Positions 19,094 through 28,930 of a stretch of DNA of 48,795 nt are shown here, piece after piece. Under the pieces are notes generated by a model. That model worked only from the letters and a program-made list of their open reading frames with translations, searched no databases and was not told where the DNA came from. Numbering within the stretch: the first letter of the stretch is position 1; every line of letters begins with the position of its first letter. A program made the translations under genes and the position numbers. The stretch comes from Candidatus Zipacnadia bacterium (lineage in GTDB: Bacteria; Armatimonadota; Zipacnadia; Zipacnadales; UBA11051). The DNA lies in the NCBI GenBank assembly GCA_029821145.1, contig JALGTY010000001.1:1-48795 (forward strand), given 5' to 3'.

Positions 19094-21097
19094 ATGGCAG
19101 TGGATGGAAGCCGCAGTTCAGAAACCGAACCTGCAGGTCTTGACCAGCCGCGCTATCCGCTGATTGGCGTGACCGGCCGCAGCCTGATTCTCGCCATAAT
19201 CCTTTGCTACCTTGCCAGCTTCTGGATCAACCAGAGCGAGGTCATCGCGCATTTCTGCCAGATTACCGAAGCCGCGCCCCCGATTCCCGCCGTCGGCATA
19301 CTGCTTGCGCTGGTATTGCTGAATCCCCTTGTGCGGCGCATCAGCAAGCGCCTCTCCCTCGACCGCCGCGAGATCATCATGATCTATGTGTTCCTGGCCG
19401 TAGCCACCACTGTTACCGGCTGCGGCATTGGCCGCTTCTTTCTCAACATCCTGCCGACGCTTTACTACTTCGACACACCGGAAAATAACTTCACATCTTT
19501 GCAGAGCCATCTGCCTGACTGGATGGTGCCAAAGGATCATGAGGTCGTTCGCAAGCTCTACGAGGCCTCTGAAGCCGGTGCGGTGCCGTGGGGAGCGTGG
19601 GCTCTGCCGCTTTTCATGTGGGGAATCTTCTTCCTGGCGGTGTGGGTCTGCATGCTCTGCATCAGCACCATCTTCCGCCGTCAGTGGTCGGAGAAGGAGA
19701 AGCTGACCTATCCTTTGCTGTACCTGCCGATGGACTGCACCCAGGGCGTTGACGGGCCGAACCTGGTGGTCGACTTTCTGCGCAGCCGCATTATGTGGAT
19801 CGGCTTCGCTATTGCTTTCTTGTTCAATATCACCAATGTCATGAATTCCTACAACCCGGCTTTCACGGCGCTGGGCAGAGCCTACGACATCGGCGGGCTG
19901 TTCACCGAGCACCCCCTCAGCGCACTGCAGCCCATGGCCATCGTGTACCGCCCGGAGATAATCGGCTTCGGCTACCTGGTGCCCACCGAGATCGCCTTCA
20001 GCGTCTGGGCCTTCTACTTCCTACTCAAGTTAGAGACATTGCTTGCGGCGATGGCAGGGCTACAGATAGCCGGCTATCCGTTCTGGCAGGAGCGTGGCCT
20101 GGGCGCTTACGTAGCGGTCTGCCTGCTGCTCACGTACATCGGACGGCATCACATCGCTGACGTGCTGCGCAAGGCCTTCACTGGCGACGACAGCATTGAC
20201 GATTCCGACGAGCCGATGAGCTACCGGGTGGCGATCTTCGGCGGGCTGCTGGCTTTTGCCGTGGTCATTGGCTGGATGAAGCTGGCAGGGATGGCGCTGT
20301 GGCTGGCGATTCTGTACATGGTCCTGGTCTTCATGGTGGCGGTAGTCTATGCCCGGATCCGCGCCGAGGTCGGCGTCCCGCTGATCTGGATGTTCCCCTT
20401 TTACCAGACCTTCAAGGGCATCCGCTACTTCCTCGGTTCCGAAGCCCTCAAATACAACAATAGCTGGCGAAGCGCGACTATCTTTGCCACATTCGTATTC
20501 CTCTCGCGCGGGTATTACTCGTCCATGATGGCCTACCAGATAGACGGCTACCGGCTGGCGCGAGCGACTGGTGTGAAACAGACGGGGATGAACTGGGTGC
20601 TGGTAGTGGCGCTGATAGCCGGCTTCACGGTCTCGATGACGGGCCTGTTGCGCGCTTATTACGAATACGGCGCTGGCGGGCTGGGTCGCATGTCCGGATG
20701 GGGCTCGGGGATTGCACAACAGGAGTACACTGCGGTGGTGGACTATGCCAAAGCGGCGGTGCGGCCCGAGACACCGCGCATGCTCGCTGCCAGCTCCGGC
20801 TTTGTGGTAGCCGTGGGCCTGATGCTCTTGCGCATGGCGTTTTTGCGCTTCCCACTCCACCCGCTGGCCTTCTGCATGATTCTGTCCTACAGCGGGCCAA
20901 TCTGGGGACCGTTCTTCATCGTCTGGCTCATCAAGACCATTGTCTTCAAACTCGGCGGCATGCGCGCCTATCGCCAACTCATCCCCGGCTTTGTCGGCCT
21001 GGCGGTGGGCCACTATCTGACCGCCGGTGTGGTATTGAATATCATCGGCATTTATGGCGGTGAAAGTGTCCGCCTCTACCACGTCATTTTCGGCTGA
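19094..21097 (+). CDS. polytopic membrane protein, DUF6785/DUF6784-like, paralog 1
   Basis: 667 aa, many TM segments, highly similar along its length to 21373..23388. Confidence 0.75.
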   Translation: MAVDGSRSSETEPAGLDQPRYPLIGVTGRSLILAIILCYLASFWINQSEVIAHFCQITEAAPPIPAVGILLALVLLNPLVRRISKRLSLDRREIIMIYVFLAVATTVTGCGIGRFFLNILPTLYYFDTPENNFTSLQSHLPDWMVPKDHEVVRKLYEASEAGAVPWGAWALPLFMWGIFFLAVWVCMLCISTIFRRQWSEKEKLTYPLLYLPMDCTQGVDGPNLVVDFLRSRIMWIGFAIAFLFNITNVMNSYNPAFTALGRAYDIGGLFTEHPLSALQPMAIVYRPEIIGFGYLVPTEIAFSVWAFYFLLKLETLLAAMAGLQIAGYPFWQERGLGAYVAVCLLLTYIGRHHIADVLRKAFTGDDSIDDSDEPMSYRVAIFGGLLAFAVVIGWMKLAGMALWLAILYMVLVFMVAVVYARIRAEVGVPLIWMFPFYQTFKGIRYFLGSEALKYNNSWRSATIFATFVFLSRGYYSSMMAYQIDGYRLARATGVKQTGMNWVLVVALIAGFTVSMTGLLRAYYEYGAGGLGRMSGWGSGIAQQEYTAVVDYAKAAVRPETPRMLAASSGFVVAVGLMLLRMAFLRFPLHPLAFCMILSYSGPIWGPFFIVWLIKTIVFKLGGMRAYRQLIPGFVGLAVGHYLTAGVVLNIIGIYGGESVRLYHVIFG

Positions 21098-21149
21098 AGA
21101 CATTTGCCCTGCCTCACATGCAGGTTTTCCCTGGCACCATGCAGAAGAA

Positions 21150-21281
21150 GTAGGGGCGTGATTTATCACGCCCTTGAGGCCGCTGTTCCTTGGGCGCAAT
21201 GAATTGCACCCCTACAACAGATCCTCCTGGACGACAGGCATCCTTGCCTGTCTGTCGCAGCGGGCGCACGCCGTGCGCTCG
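21150..21281. repeat. intergenic array of palindromes between the two paralogs
   Basis: GTAGGGG...CCCCTAC-bounded pair of hairpins (21154-21173, 21192-21211), gacaggca-tcct-tgcctgtc (21233-21252), gggcgcac/gtgcgctc (about 21263-21281). Confidence 0.7.
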
Positions 21282-21327
21282 CACCGACCCGATGCTGAGA
21301 ACACCAAGGACTTCATGAAAGGGGGTT

Positions 21328-21359
21328 CGGGGAGGGGCCCGCCCAAATCGCCTTCCCCG
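21328..21359 (+). promoter_or_regulatory. 5'-leader stem-loop upstream of membrane paralog 2
   Basis: cggggaggg (21328-21336) pairs with ccttccccg (21351-21359): 9 bp with one G-U. Confidence 0.5.
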
Positions 21360-21372
21360 GCTTGTTAGATTC

Positions 21373-23388
21373 ATGGCAGTGGATAAGAAAACCGACGAGG
21401 GACGCACTTCGGAACCTGAAGCCGCAGGTCTCGACCAGCCGCGCTATCCGCTGATGGGCGTGACCGCCCGCAGCCTGATCCTGGCCATAATTCTTTGCTA
21501 CATCGCCAGCTTCTGGATCAACCAGACCGAGGTCATCACCCACTTCTGCCAGATTACCGAAGCCGTACCCCCGATTCCCGCTGTCGCCATGTTGCTTGTG
21601 CTGGTGCTGCTCAATCCGCTGGTGCGCCGGCTCAGCAAGCGCCTCAGCCTCGACCGCCGCGAGATCATCATGGTCTATGTGTTCCTCACCGTGGCCACTA
21701 CGGTGACCGGCTGCGGCATCGGCCGGTTTTTCATGAACACCCTCCCCGTCTTGTTCTACTTCGACACTGCGGAGAATAACTTCGCCTCCCTGCAGGGCCA
21801 TCTGCCCGACTGGATGGTGCCACACGACCGCGAGGTGGTCCGCAAGCTCTACGAGGCCTCCGAAACCGGTTCGGTGCCATGGGGCGCATGGGCCATCCCG
21901 CTTTTCGCATGGGGCATCTTTTTCCTGGCGGTGTGGGTCTGCATGCTCGCTATCAGCACGGTTTTCCGCCGCCAGTGGTCAGAAAAGGAAAAGCTCACCT
22001 ATCCGCTCTTGTACCTGCCGATAGAATGTACCCAGGGCGTTGACGGCCCCAACATTCTTGTTGACTTCCTCCGCAATAAGATTATGTGGATCGGCTTTGC
22101 CATCGCCTTCTTCTACAATATCACAAATATCATCAACTCCTATAATCCTGCCTTTACCGCCCTGGGCAAGTACTATGACCTCGGTACGCTTTTCACCGAG
22201 TTCCCCCTGAGTGCGCTGCGACCCATGTCGGTCCACTATCGCCCGGAGCTGATCGGCTTCGGCTACCTGGTGCCCACTGAGATCGCCTTCAGCGTATGGG
22301 CCTTCTATATGATGATGAAGCTTGAGAAGCTGATCGTCGCCTCTGCGGGCGTCCAGCTCGCCGGCTATCCCTTCTGGCAGGAGCGCGGACTGGGCGCTTA
22401 TGTGGCCCTGTGCATCCTGCTAATCTATATCGGTCGCCACCACATCGCCGATGTGCTCCGCAAGGCGTTCGCCGGTGACAAGAAGATAGACGACTCCGAC
22501 GAGCCGATGAGCTACCGGGTGGCGGTCTTCGGAGGCATACTCGCATTCGCCGTAATTGTCGGCTGGATGAATATGGCGGGCATGGCCCTGTGGCTGGCGG
22601 TTCTTTACATGGTTCTGGTGATGATGCTGGCGGTGGTGTATGCCCGCATCCGCGCCGAAGTCGGCGTACCGCTGATCTGGATGTACCCCTATTACCAGTC
22701 CTTCAAGGGCATCCGCTATTTCCTCGGCTCCGAGGCGTTCAGATACCAGGGCTCCTGGCAAAGCGCGACGATCTATGCCACATTTGTGTTCATGTCACGC
22801 GGGTATTATTCCTCGATGATGGGCTACCAGGTTGATGGCTACCGGCTCGCGCGCGGGACCGGCGTCAAACAGAGCGCCATGAACTGGGTCTTGATCGTCG
22901 CGCTTGTAGTCGGCTTTACCGTCTCGATGACCGGGTTATTGCGCGCCTATTACGAGTTCGGCGCCGGCGGGCTTGGTCGCATGTCCGGTTGGGGTTCCGG
23001 CATCGCCCGCCAGGAGTACACGGTTGTGGCCGACTACGCAAAGGGGGCACTCAAGCCCGACACTCCGCGCATCATCGCCACCGGCTCCGGCTTTGTGGTC
23101 GCCGTCGGCTTGATGCTCTTGCGCATGGCGTTTTTGCGCTTCCCGCTGCACCCACTGGCCTTCTGCATGATCTGCTCCTACGGCGAGTTAGTCTGGGGCG
23201 CGTTTCTTATCGTGTGGCTCATCAAAAGCGTGGTGTTCAAGCTCGGCGGCATGCGCGCCTACCGGCAGCTCATTCCGGGCTTCGTCGGCCTGGCGCTGGG
23301 ACATTACTTCACCGCGGGCGTATTATATGGTCTGATTGGCGCCTACGGGGGCGAAAGCGTCCGCCGCTACGGCGTCTGGTTCGGATAG
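21373..23388 (+). CDS. polytopic membrane protein, DUF6785/DUF6784-like, paralog 2
   Basis: 671 aa, collinear homolog of the preceding gene; shared start context CTTGTTAnnnTCATGGCAGTGGA. Confidence 0.75.
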   Translation: MAVDKKTDEGRTSEPEAAGLDQPRYPLMGVTARSLILAIILCYIASFWINQTEVITHFCQITEAVPPIPAVAMLLVLVLLNPLVRRLSKRLSLDRREIIMVYVFLTVATTVTGCGIGRFFMNTLPVLFYFDTAENNFASLQGHLPDWMVPHDREVVRKLYEASETGSVPWGAWAIPLFAWGIFFLAVWVCMLAISTVFRRQWSEKEKLTYPLLYLPIECTQGVDGPNILVDFLRNKIMWIGFAIAFFYNITNIINSYNPAFTALGKYYDLGTLFTEFPLSALRPMSVHYRPELIGFGYLVPTEIAFSVWAFYMMMKLEKLIVASAGVQLAGYPFWQERGLGAYVALCILLIYIGRHHIADVLRKAFAGDKKIDDSDEPMSYRVAVFGGILAFAVIVGWMNMAGMALWLAVLYMVLVMMLAVVYARIRAEVGVPLIWMYPYYQSFKGIRYFLGSEAFRYQGSWQSATIYATFVFMSRGYYSSMMGYQVDGYRLARGTGVKQSAMNWVLIVALVVGFTVSMTGLLRAYYEFGAGGLGRMSGWGSGIARQEYTVVADYAKGALKPDTPRIIATGSGFVVAVGLMLLRMAFLRFPLHPLAFCMICSYGELVWGAFLIVWLIKSVVFKLGGMRAYRQLIPGFVGLALGHYFTAGVLYGLIGAYGGESVRRYGVWFG

Positions 23389-23408
23389 CGAGCCAGAGGG
23401 GACAAATC

Positions 23409-24566
23409 ATGAACAGGACTGCACACGGACATCTCTTACTGGCTCTGGTGTTACTCATCGCTTGCGCAGGCTACTGCGGCGCCCAGCCGGCCCCTGAGGG
23501 CGTCGCGATCCGCTTACTGCTGCCGCCGGACATCTACGCGGTGCCCGGACATGAGATCAATATCTATTTCGACAACGTTGTTCTCGTCCCCAATATCAAC
23601 AACTACATCTTCGACATCACGTGCAACCGGGGACGCCAGGATGCCGAACGCTGGCGCTATACGCCGGCCCCCGAGGACGTCGGCCAGTTCACCATTACGG
23701 TACAGGTCAGCGATGCAACAGGCAATCTTATTGAAGAAGCCAGCAGCATGATCCATGTAGTCCCCGCTGATGCCGGCGCCGACCGGGATGTATCCGTCCT
23801 GGTCGTAGGTGACAGCCTGACCGCCGGCGGGTACTATCCCACCGAGCTCTACAGCCTCTGCCAGCCCGAAGGCAATCCGCAGCTCAAGATGCTCGGTACC
23901 CGCAAGGGTCGGGTCGAAGGCGCCGCGCACGAGGGCTACGGTGGCTGGACCTGGGCGAGGTTCTGCACGCACTGGAGCGATGGTGATGACTACAGGGCCA
24001 AAAGCCCATTCTTGCGCCTCAAAGGCGACAAGCCGGTGCTCGATTTTCAGGCCTATTGCGATGAGCAAAATGATGGCAAAGGCCCAGATTTCATCACCGT
24101 GCTGCTGGGCTGCAATGACACTTTCTCGGCCACCGACGAGACCATCGAAGAGCGAATAGACACGATGTTTGGCTATGCCGATACGCTGTTGGCCGAGTTC
24201 CACCGCGTGCGGTCCGATACCCAGATCGGCATCCTGCTGCTAGTGCCGCCGGCGGCCAGCCAGGACGCTTTTGGCAGCAACTACAGGTGTAACCAGACCC
24301 GCTGGCAGTACCGCCGCAACCAGCACCGCGTGGTGGAGCGGCTACTGGAAAAGTTCGGCGGCCGCGAGGCTGAGCATCTCTTCATCATCCCCTCTCATGT
24401 CAACCTGGACTGTGTCAACAACTACCCCGCCAGGCAAGAGCCAGTCAATGCACGCAATGAAACAAAGGTCCTGCGACAGGTCAATGGCGTGCACCCGGCG
24501 GCACCGGGCTATTACCAGATCGCCGATACCATCTACTACTGGCTGAAATTCAGATTGAACAAGTAG
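23409..24566 (+). CDS. secreted SGNH/GDSL-type hydrolase
   Basis: Signal peptide; VLVVGDSLTAGGYYP block I; LGCNDTF; VNGVHPAAPGYYQIAD C-terminal His block. Confidence 0.82.
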   Translation: MNRTAHGHLLLALVLLIACAGYCGAQPAPEGVAIRLLLPPDIYAVPGHEINIYFDNVVLVPNINNYIFDITCNRGRQDAERWRYTPAPEDVGQFTITVQVSDATGNLIEEASSMIHVVPADAGADRDVSVLVVGDSLTAGGYYPTELYSLCQPEGNPQLKMLGTRKGRVEGAAHEGYGGWTWARFCTHWSDGDDYRAKSPFLRLKGDKPVLDFQAYCDEQNDGKGPDFITVLLGCNDTFSATDETIEERIDTMFGYADTLLAEFHRVRSDTQIGILLLVPPAASQDAFGSNYRCNQTRWQYRRNQHRVVERLLEKFGGREAEHLFIIPSHVNLDCVNNYPARQEPVNARNETKVLRQVNGVHPAAPGYYQIADTIYYWLKFRLNK

Positions 24567-24581
24567 CCGGAGGTGTCCGAC

Positions 24582-25346
24582 ATGTCCGACCGCAACATGC
24601 GCTTTAGGGATAAGGTTGCCATCATTACCGGTGCCGGCCGTGGCATGGGTGCCGCCTTCGCGCGTCTGTTCGCCTCCGAAGGCGCCGCCGTGACCGTCTG
24701 CGATGTGGACACCGGTGCCGCCCAACATGTCAGCGACCAGATCGCTGCCTCCGGCGGGCGCGCTATCACAGTTGACTGCGATGTCAGCAAGTCCGACCAG
24801 GTGGAGGCGATGGTTCAGCACACCCTCGACGCCTTTGACACCGTCTCCATCCTTGTCAACAATGCCGGCATCATCCGGCGCACCCGCGTCGAGAGCATCT
24901 CCGAGGAAGAATGGAATCTCGTGATGTCAGTCAATGTCAACGGCGTATTCTTGTGCTCGCAGGCAGTCATTGGGCCGATGAGGGAGCAAGGCTGGGGCCG
25001 AATCGTCAATCTCTCCTCCTCGGCGGGCAAGACTGTCAGCACTCTCGGGGGCGTCCACTACACCGCTTCCAAGCACGCCGTCCTCGGCATCACCCGTGGC
25101 TTCGCCAAGGAGCTGGCCGACGACGGCATCACCGTCAACGCCATTTGCCCCGGGCTGATTGCGACGGAGATGGTCCTTGACAACACGCCTCCTGACGAGT
25201 TGCGTGCCTGGGAGGAGTCCTTCCCGATCCAGCGCCTGGGCAGTCCCGAGGAGGCCGCCTGGCTGGTCGGCTTCTTGGCTTCGGACGAGGCGGCATACAT
25301 CACAGGTGCCGCCTTCGATCTCACCGGCGGCGACCTCATGGTCTGA
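24582..25346 (+). CDS. SDR-family oxidoreductase (FabG-like)
   Basis: GAGRGMGAAFAR, NNAG, YTASKHAV, SSSAG; GGAGGT before ATG 24582. Confidence 0.92.
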   Translation: MSDRNMRFRDKVAIITGAGRGMGAAFARLFASEGAAVTVCDVDTGAAQHVSDQIAASGGRAITVDCDVSKSDQVEAMVQHTLDAFDTVSILVNNAGIIRRTRVESISEEEWNLVMSVNVNGVFLCSQAVIGPMREQGWGRIVNLSSSAGKTVSTLGGVHYTASKHAVLGITRGFAKELADDGITVNAICPGLIATEMVLDNTPPDELRAWEESFPIQRLGSPEEAAWLVGFLASDEAAYITGAAFDLTGGDLMV

Positions 25347-25504
25347 CACCACAAAATCCGGCCGTCAATTGGGGTATCTCGGCAAGAAATTCTCTATCGG
25401 CGGCAGGAGAAACACTGCTGCACGTCGTAGTAAGCTATGCACATAAGTGTACGTTGGCAAGAAGATCGTCTGGTATTTTCGACTCACAGCGAACCACGGA
25501 AGCG

Positions 25505-26815
25505 ATGATCATGGAAATCTGCCTGATTGCTCCAGAAGCCTCTCGCTATCACAACGACTCTACCCGGTTAGGCAAACCCCTTTTCCCGCCGCTGGGCCTC
25601 ATGACCGTAGCCGCGCTTACCCCTGACAAGCACAATGTTACCATTATAGACGAAAGCGATAAGGCGGTTGACTTCGACATTCAGCCCGATCTCATCGGGC
25701 TGACGGCGATGACGGCTGCTGCACCTCGCGCCTATCAGATAGCTGATGGCTTCAAGCGGCAGGGCATCACAACCGTCATGGGGGGAATGCACGCTTCGGC
25801 GATGGCTGATGAAGCCCTGCAGCATGTAGATTCAGTAGTTGTCGGCGAGGCGGAAGAACTGTGGCCGCAGTTGTTGGACGACTTCGAGCATGGAAATCTG
25901 GACCGGCTTTACCGCCACAAGCGCTATCCAGACCCCGGCAAGGTCCCGGCGGCTCGCCGTGACCTAGTGGATATCAACAAATATGTCGCCAAGGATACCC
26001 TGCAGGCTACTCGGGGCTGTCCGTTTGCCTGCCACTTCTGCGCGGTCTCGAACTTCTTTGGGCGTACCTACCGGACGCGCCCCGTGGAGCATGTTGTGGC
26101 CGAAGCAGCGGCGCTGAAGGGGCGTCCGCTGATTCTGGTGGACGACAATATCATGGGAGAGCCGTCATACGCCCGGAGACTTTTTGACGGGCTGGCGGGT
26201 CTCAAGAAGACATTCCTCACCCAGGCCTCCACTACTATGCTCAAAACCCCAGAACTAATCACCAAGGCGGCAAGAGCCGGCTGCCGGGCGCTGTTCGTCG
26301 GCCTGGAGAGTATCTCACCACAACAGTTGACCAAGATGGGCAAACAATTCAACGTGGTTACGAAGTATAGAGAGCTGGTGCAGCGGCTGCATGACAATGG
26401 CATTGGCATAATCGGCAGCTTCATGTTCGGTATGGATGGCGATGAGGCCGATGTGTTCGAGCGCACCGCCGAGTTCGCCGAAGAAGCGCACATTGATATT
26501 GGCCAGTTTTCGATTATTACCCCCTTGCCCGGTACCAAGTTCTACGAGCAGCTAGAACGCGAGGGTCGGATAATCGAACGCGACTGGACCAAGTACGACG
26601 GGACCCACGTGGTCTTCCAGCCCCAGGGCATGAGCATGGACAGATTGTACGCAGGCCTGCAGTGGATTTACCAGCGATTTTACTCGTGGCGGAGCATAGC
26701 CAAGCGTACGGCGCACCGCCTGCAGCCGATCGTCTGGACGCTCAACGGCATCTTTCACCGTCGCGTGAAAACCTGGGTATCCGACACAGGACAGCATCTG
26801 GGCCCAAACGAATAG
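25505..26815 (+). CDS. B12-binding-domain radical SAM protein
   Basis: N-terminal PPLGLMTVAAL...VTIIDE...DLIGLTAMT cobalamin-domain pattern; TRGCPFACHFCAV CxxxCxxC. Confidence 0.92.
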   Translation: MIMEICLIAPEASRYHNDSTRLGKPLFPPLGLMTVAALTPDKHNVTIIDESDKAVDFDIQPDLIGLTAMTAAAPRAYQIADGFKRQGITTVMGGMHASAMADEALQHVDSVVVGEAEELWPQLLDDFEHGNLDRLYRHKRYPDPGKVPAARRDLVDINKYVAKDTLQATRGCPFACHFCAVSNFFGRTYRTRPVEHVVAEAAALKGRPLILVDDNIMGEPSYARRLFDGLAGLKKTFLTQASTTMLKTPELITKAARAGCRALFVGLESISPQQLTKMGKQFNVVTKYRELVQRLHDNGIGIIGSFMFGMDGDEADVFERTAEFAEEAHIDIGQFSIITPLPGTKFYEQLEREGRIIERDWTKYDGTHVVFQPQGMSMDRLYAGLQWIYQRFYSWRSIAKRTAHRLQPIVWTLNGIFHRRVKTWVSDTGQHLGPNE

Positions 26816-26855
26816 CCATTCTCAGGAGCCAATAAGCGCCCCATTGGCGCAGCTC

Positions 26856-26885
26856 CGCCGCCGGTAACTGGTCATTGTTCAGGCG
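26856..26885. repeat. 30-bp imperfect direct repeat, copy 1 (pairs with 28901-28930)
   Basis: cgccgccggtaactggtcattgttcaggcg versus cgccgccgataaccggccattactcaggcg, 25/30 identical. Confidence 0.6.
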
Positions 26886-26962
26886 CAAAAAGTCGCGAAC
26901 TATCCTTGACAATCTTCGCGCAAGTACAATTATGCTGCCGTTCTAATCAAAGGAGGACAACC

Positions 26963-28876
26963 ATGGAATATGCGCTCTGTAAGTTGTTGGTCGGTATGTT
27001 GCTCGTACTTATTGGGGTCCAGGCGGTCTCAGCCGAAACGGAAGACCTCGGCAACGGCTTTCTGCATCACGGCGTGGCCACGCCCGTCAGTAACCACCGC
27101 GGCACCGTCGCCACCGTTGATGGGGAGGGCCGCAACGTCGTGCTGGTCTGGCTCTTCGACCACCGAGGCGGCTATGCGCTGCTGATGATTGATGCCGAGA
27201 CGGGAGAGAGCGAGCAATTCCCGATGCCGTTCCGGACCGGCGATTGCCCCTATGCCTCCGTCCTATCGAGCGGCAACAAATTCTACACCCATTTCGGCAG
27301 CCACTTTGTCGAGTTTGACCCGGAAAAGCGGGCCTTTACCTTCTTCCACAAGACCGCACCGCAGATGGCCATGGGCATGACCGAGGACGACAACGGGGTC
27401 ATCTGGTCGGTCACATACCCACAAAGCGGCGTGGTGTCCTTCGATCCCAATACCCGTGAGTTCACGGACTACGGGCACGTCTATAAGCAGAACTGGCGCC
27501 AGTACCAGCGCTATGTCGCTGCCGACGACACGGGCTGGATCTACTTCGGGATAGGCAATACTGCCAGTCAGATCATCGCCTTCGATCCGGGAACCAGGGA
27601 GGCCAAGCCGATGCTCCCGGAGGAGGAACGTGCCCAGGGCGGCGGATATGTGTATCGCGACATGAACGGCAAGGTGTACGGCTACATTAGCGGCAGAAGA
27701 GATAACTGGTACGAATTCTACGAGGGCGAGGGCAAGAAAATCGGGACGCACGAGCAGATCGAAAAGAAGCCCATCATCACCAGCAGTCAGGGCCTGTTCC
27801 ATCGTGAGTTCCCCGACGGTAAGATGCTCAAGAGCTGCGATCTGGTGAACCGTGTCCTGGTCGTAGAGGATCCGAAGACCGGGGAGGCAAAAGAACTGGA
27901 GTTCGACTACACGAGCGAAGGCGCGCATATCATGGGCCTGGCCACCGCCCCGGATGGCACCATCTGCGGCGGCACGGCCTTCCCGATGCGGTTCTTCAGC
28001 TACAATCCGGGAACCGATGAGTGGACCAACCGCGCGGCCTACGGCCAGTGGAATACCGTGGCCCCGCAGGGCGACCGCTTCTTTGTCGGTGGCTACGGCG
28101 GCGGGTTCCTTCTGGAGTGGGATCCCTCGCAGGAGTGGGTGACGACGAAGAAGGGTGATGAGAACTGCAACCCGCTTTACCTGACTCAATGCTCGCCCAC
28201 CATCAACCGCCCGCACGACCTGTTGGCGACCCCCGACGGGAAGAAGCTGGTGCTGGCCGGCACGCCCGGTTACGGCTTCACCGGCGGCGGCCTGCTGTTC
28301 TGGGACCGCGAGACACGGACAGCGACGGTGATAAAGCACACGGAGATACTCCCGGAACAATCCACGATGGCCCTCGTGGCGCTGCCGGATGGCAAGCTAC
28401 TGGGCGGCACTACCACCAGCCCCGGCACGGGTGGGGAGAAGAAGGCCACCGAGGCGGAACTCTACATCATGGACATGGCGACCAAGGAGCTGGAGTGGCA
28501 CGAGGTCGTGTTCCCCGGCGTGCAGGGCTATACGGACATGTGCCTGGGGCCGGACGGGTTCGTCTTTGGCTTCGCCGACCGCAAGCGCTTTTTCGTCTTC
28601 GACCCCGCTGAGAGAAAGGTCGTCCACGAGGAGAACACCGAGGCCGAGTTCGGAGCCACCATCTCCCATCAGGGGCCGCGGGTGTTTGTGCTTGACCCCG
28701 ACGGGACGATCTACATACTCTTTGCGAAGGGGATTGCACGTCTCGACCCGACCACATTCGACATTACGATGCTGGCCGAGTCGCCGGTGGGGATCGGCCC
28801 CGGAGGGGACATCCTCAACGGGCGCATCTACTTCGGCAGCGGTTCGCATCTTTACAGCTACGGGGTGCCCAACTGA
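26963..28876 (+). CDS. exported beta-propeller-like protein of unknown function
   Basis: Signal peptide ending VSAET; repeated blade-like strings (GVVSFDPNTREFTDYG, QIIAFDPGTREAKPM, FFSYNPGTDEW, FFVFDPAERKVV); AAAGGAGG upstream. Confidence 0.78.
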   Translation: MEYALCKLLVGMLLVLIGVQAVSAETEDLGNGFLHHGVATPVSNHRGTVATVDGEGRNVVLVWLFDHRGGYALLMIDAETGESEQFPMPFRTGDCPYASVLSSGNKFYTHFGSHFVEFDPEKRAFTFFHKTAPQMAMGMTEDDNGVIWSVTYPQSGVVSFDPNTREFTDYGHVYKQNWRQYQRYVAADDTGWIYFGIGNTASQIIAFDPGTREAKPMLPEEERAQGGGYVYRDMNGKVYGYISGRRDNWYEFYEGEGKKIGTHEQIEKKPIITSSQGLFHREFPDGKMLKSCDLVNRVLVVEDPKTGEAKELEFDYTSEGAHIMGLATAPDGTICGGTAFPMRFFSYNPGTDEWTNRAAYGQWNTVAPQGDRFFVGGYGGGFLLEWDPSQEWVTTKKGDENCNPLYLTQCSPTINRPHDLLATPDGKKLVLAGTPGYGFTGGGLLFWDRETRTATVIKHTEILPEQSTMALVALPDGKLLGGTTTSPGTGGEKKATEAELYIMDMATKELEWHEVVFPGVQGYTDMCLGPDGFVFGFADRKRFFVFDPAERKVVHEENTEAEFGATISHQGPRVFVLDPDGTIYILFAKGIARLDPTTFDITMLAESPVGIGPGGDILNGRIYFGSGSHLYSYGVPN

Positions 28877-28900
28877 CTCGTTGACTGACAAAACGCGACG

Positions 28901-28930
28901 CGCCGCCGATAACCGGCCATTACTCAGGCG
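28901..28930. repeat. 30-bp imperfect direct repeat, copy 2
   Basis: See copy 1; overlaps the 3' end of the DUF4139-like gene. Confidence 0.6.

Noticed and set aside
20060-21199. 379-aa minus-strand ORF
   Set aside because: Antisense shadow of membrane paralog 1; His/Gln/Asp-rich composition typical of a non-coding frame.
27263-28360. 365-aa minus-strand ORF
   Set aside because: Antisense to the beta-propeller gene; no recognisable motif or RBS.
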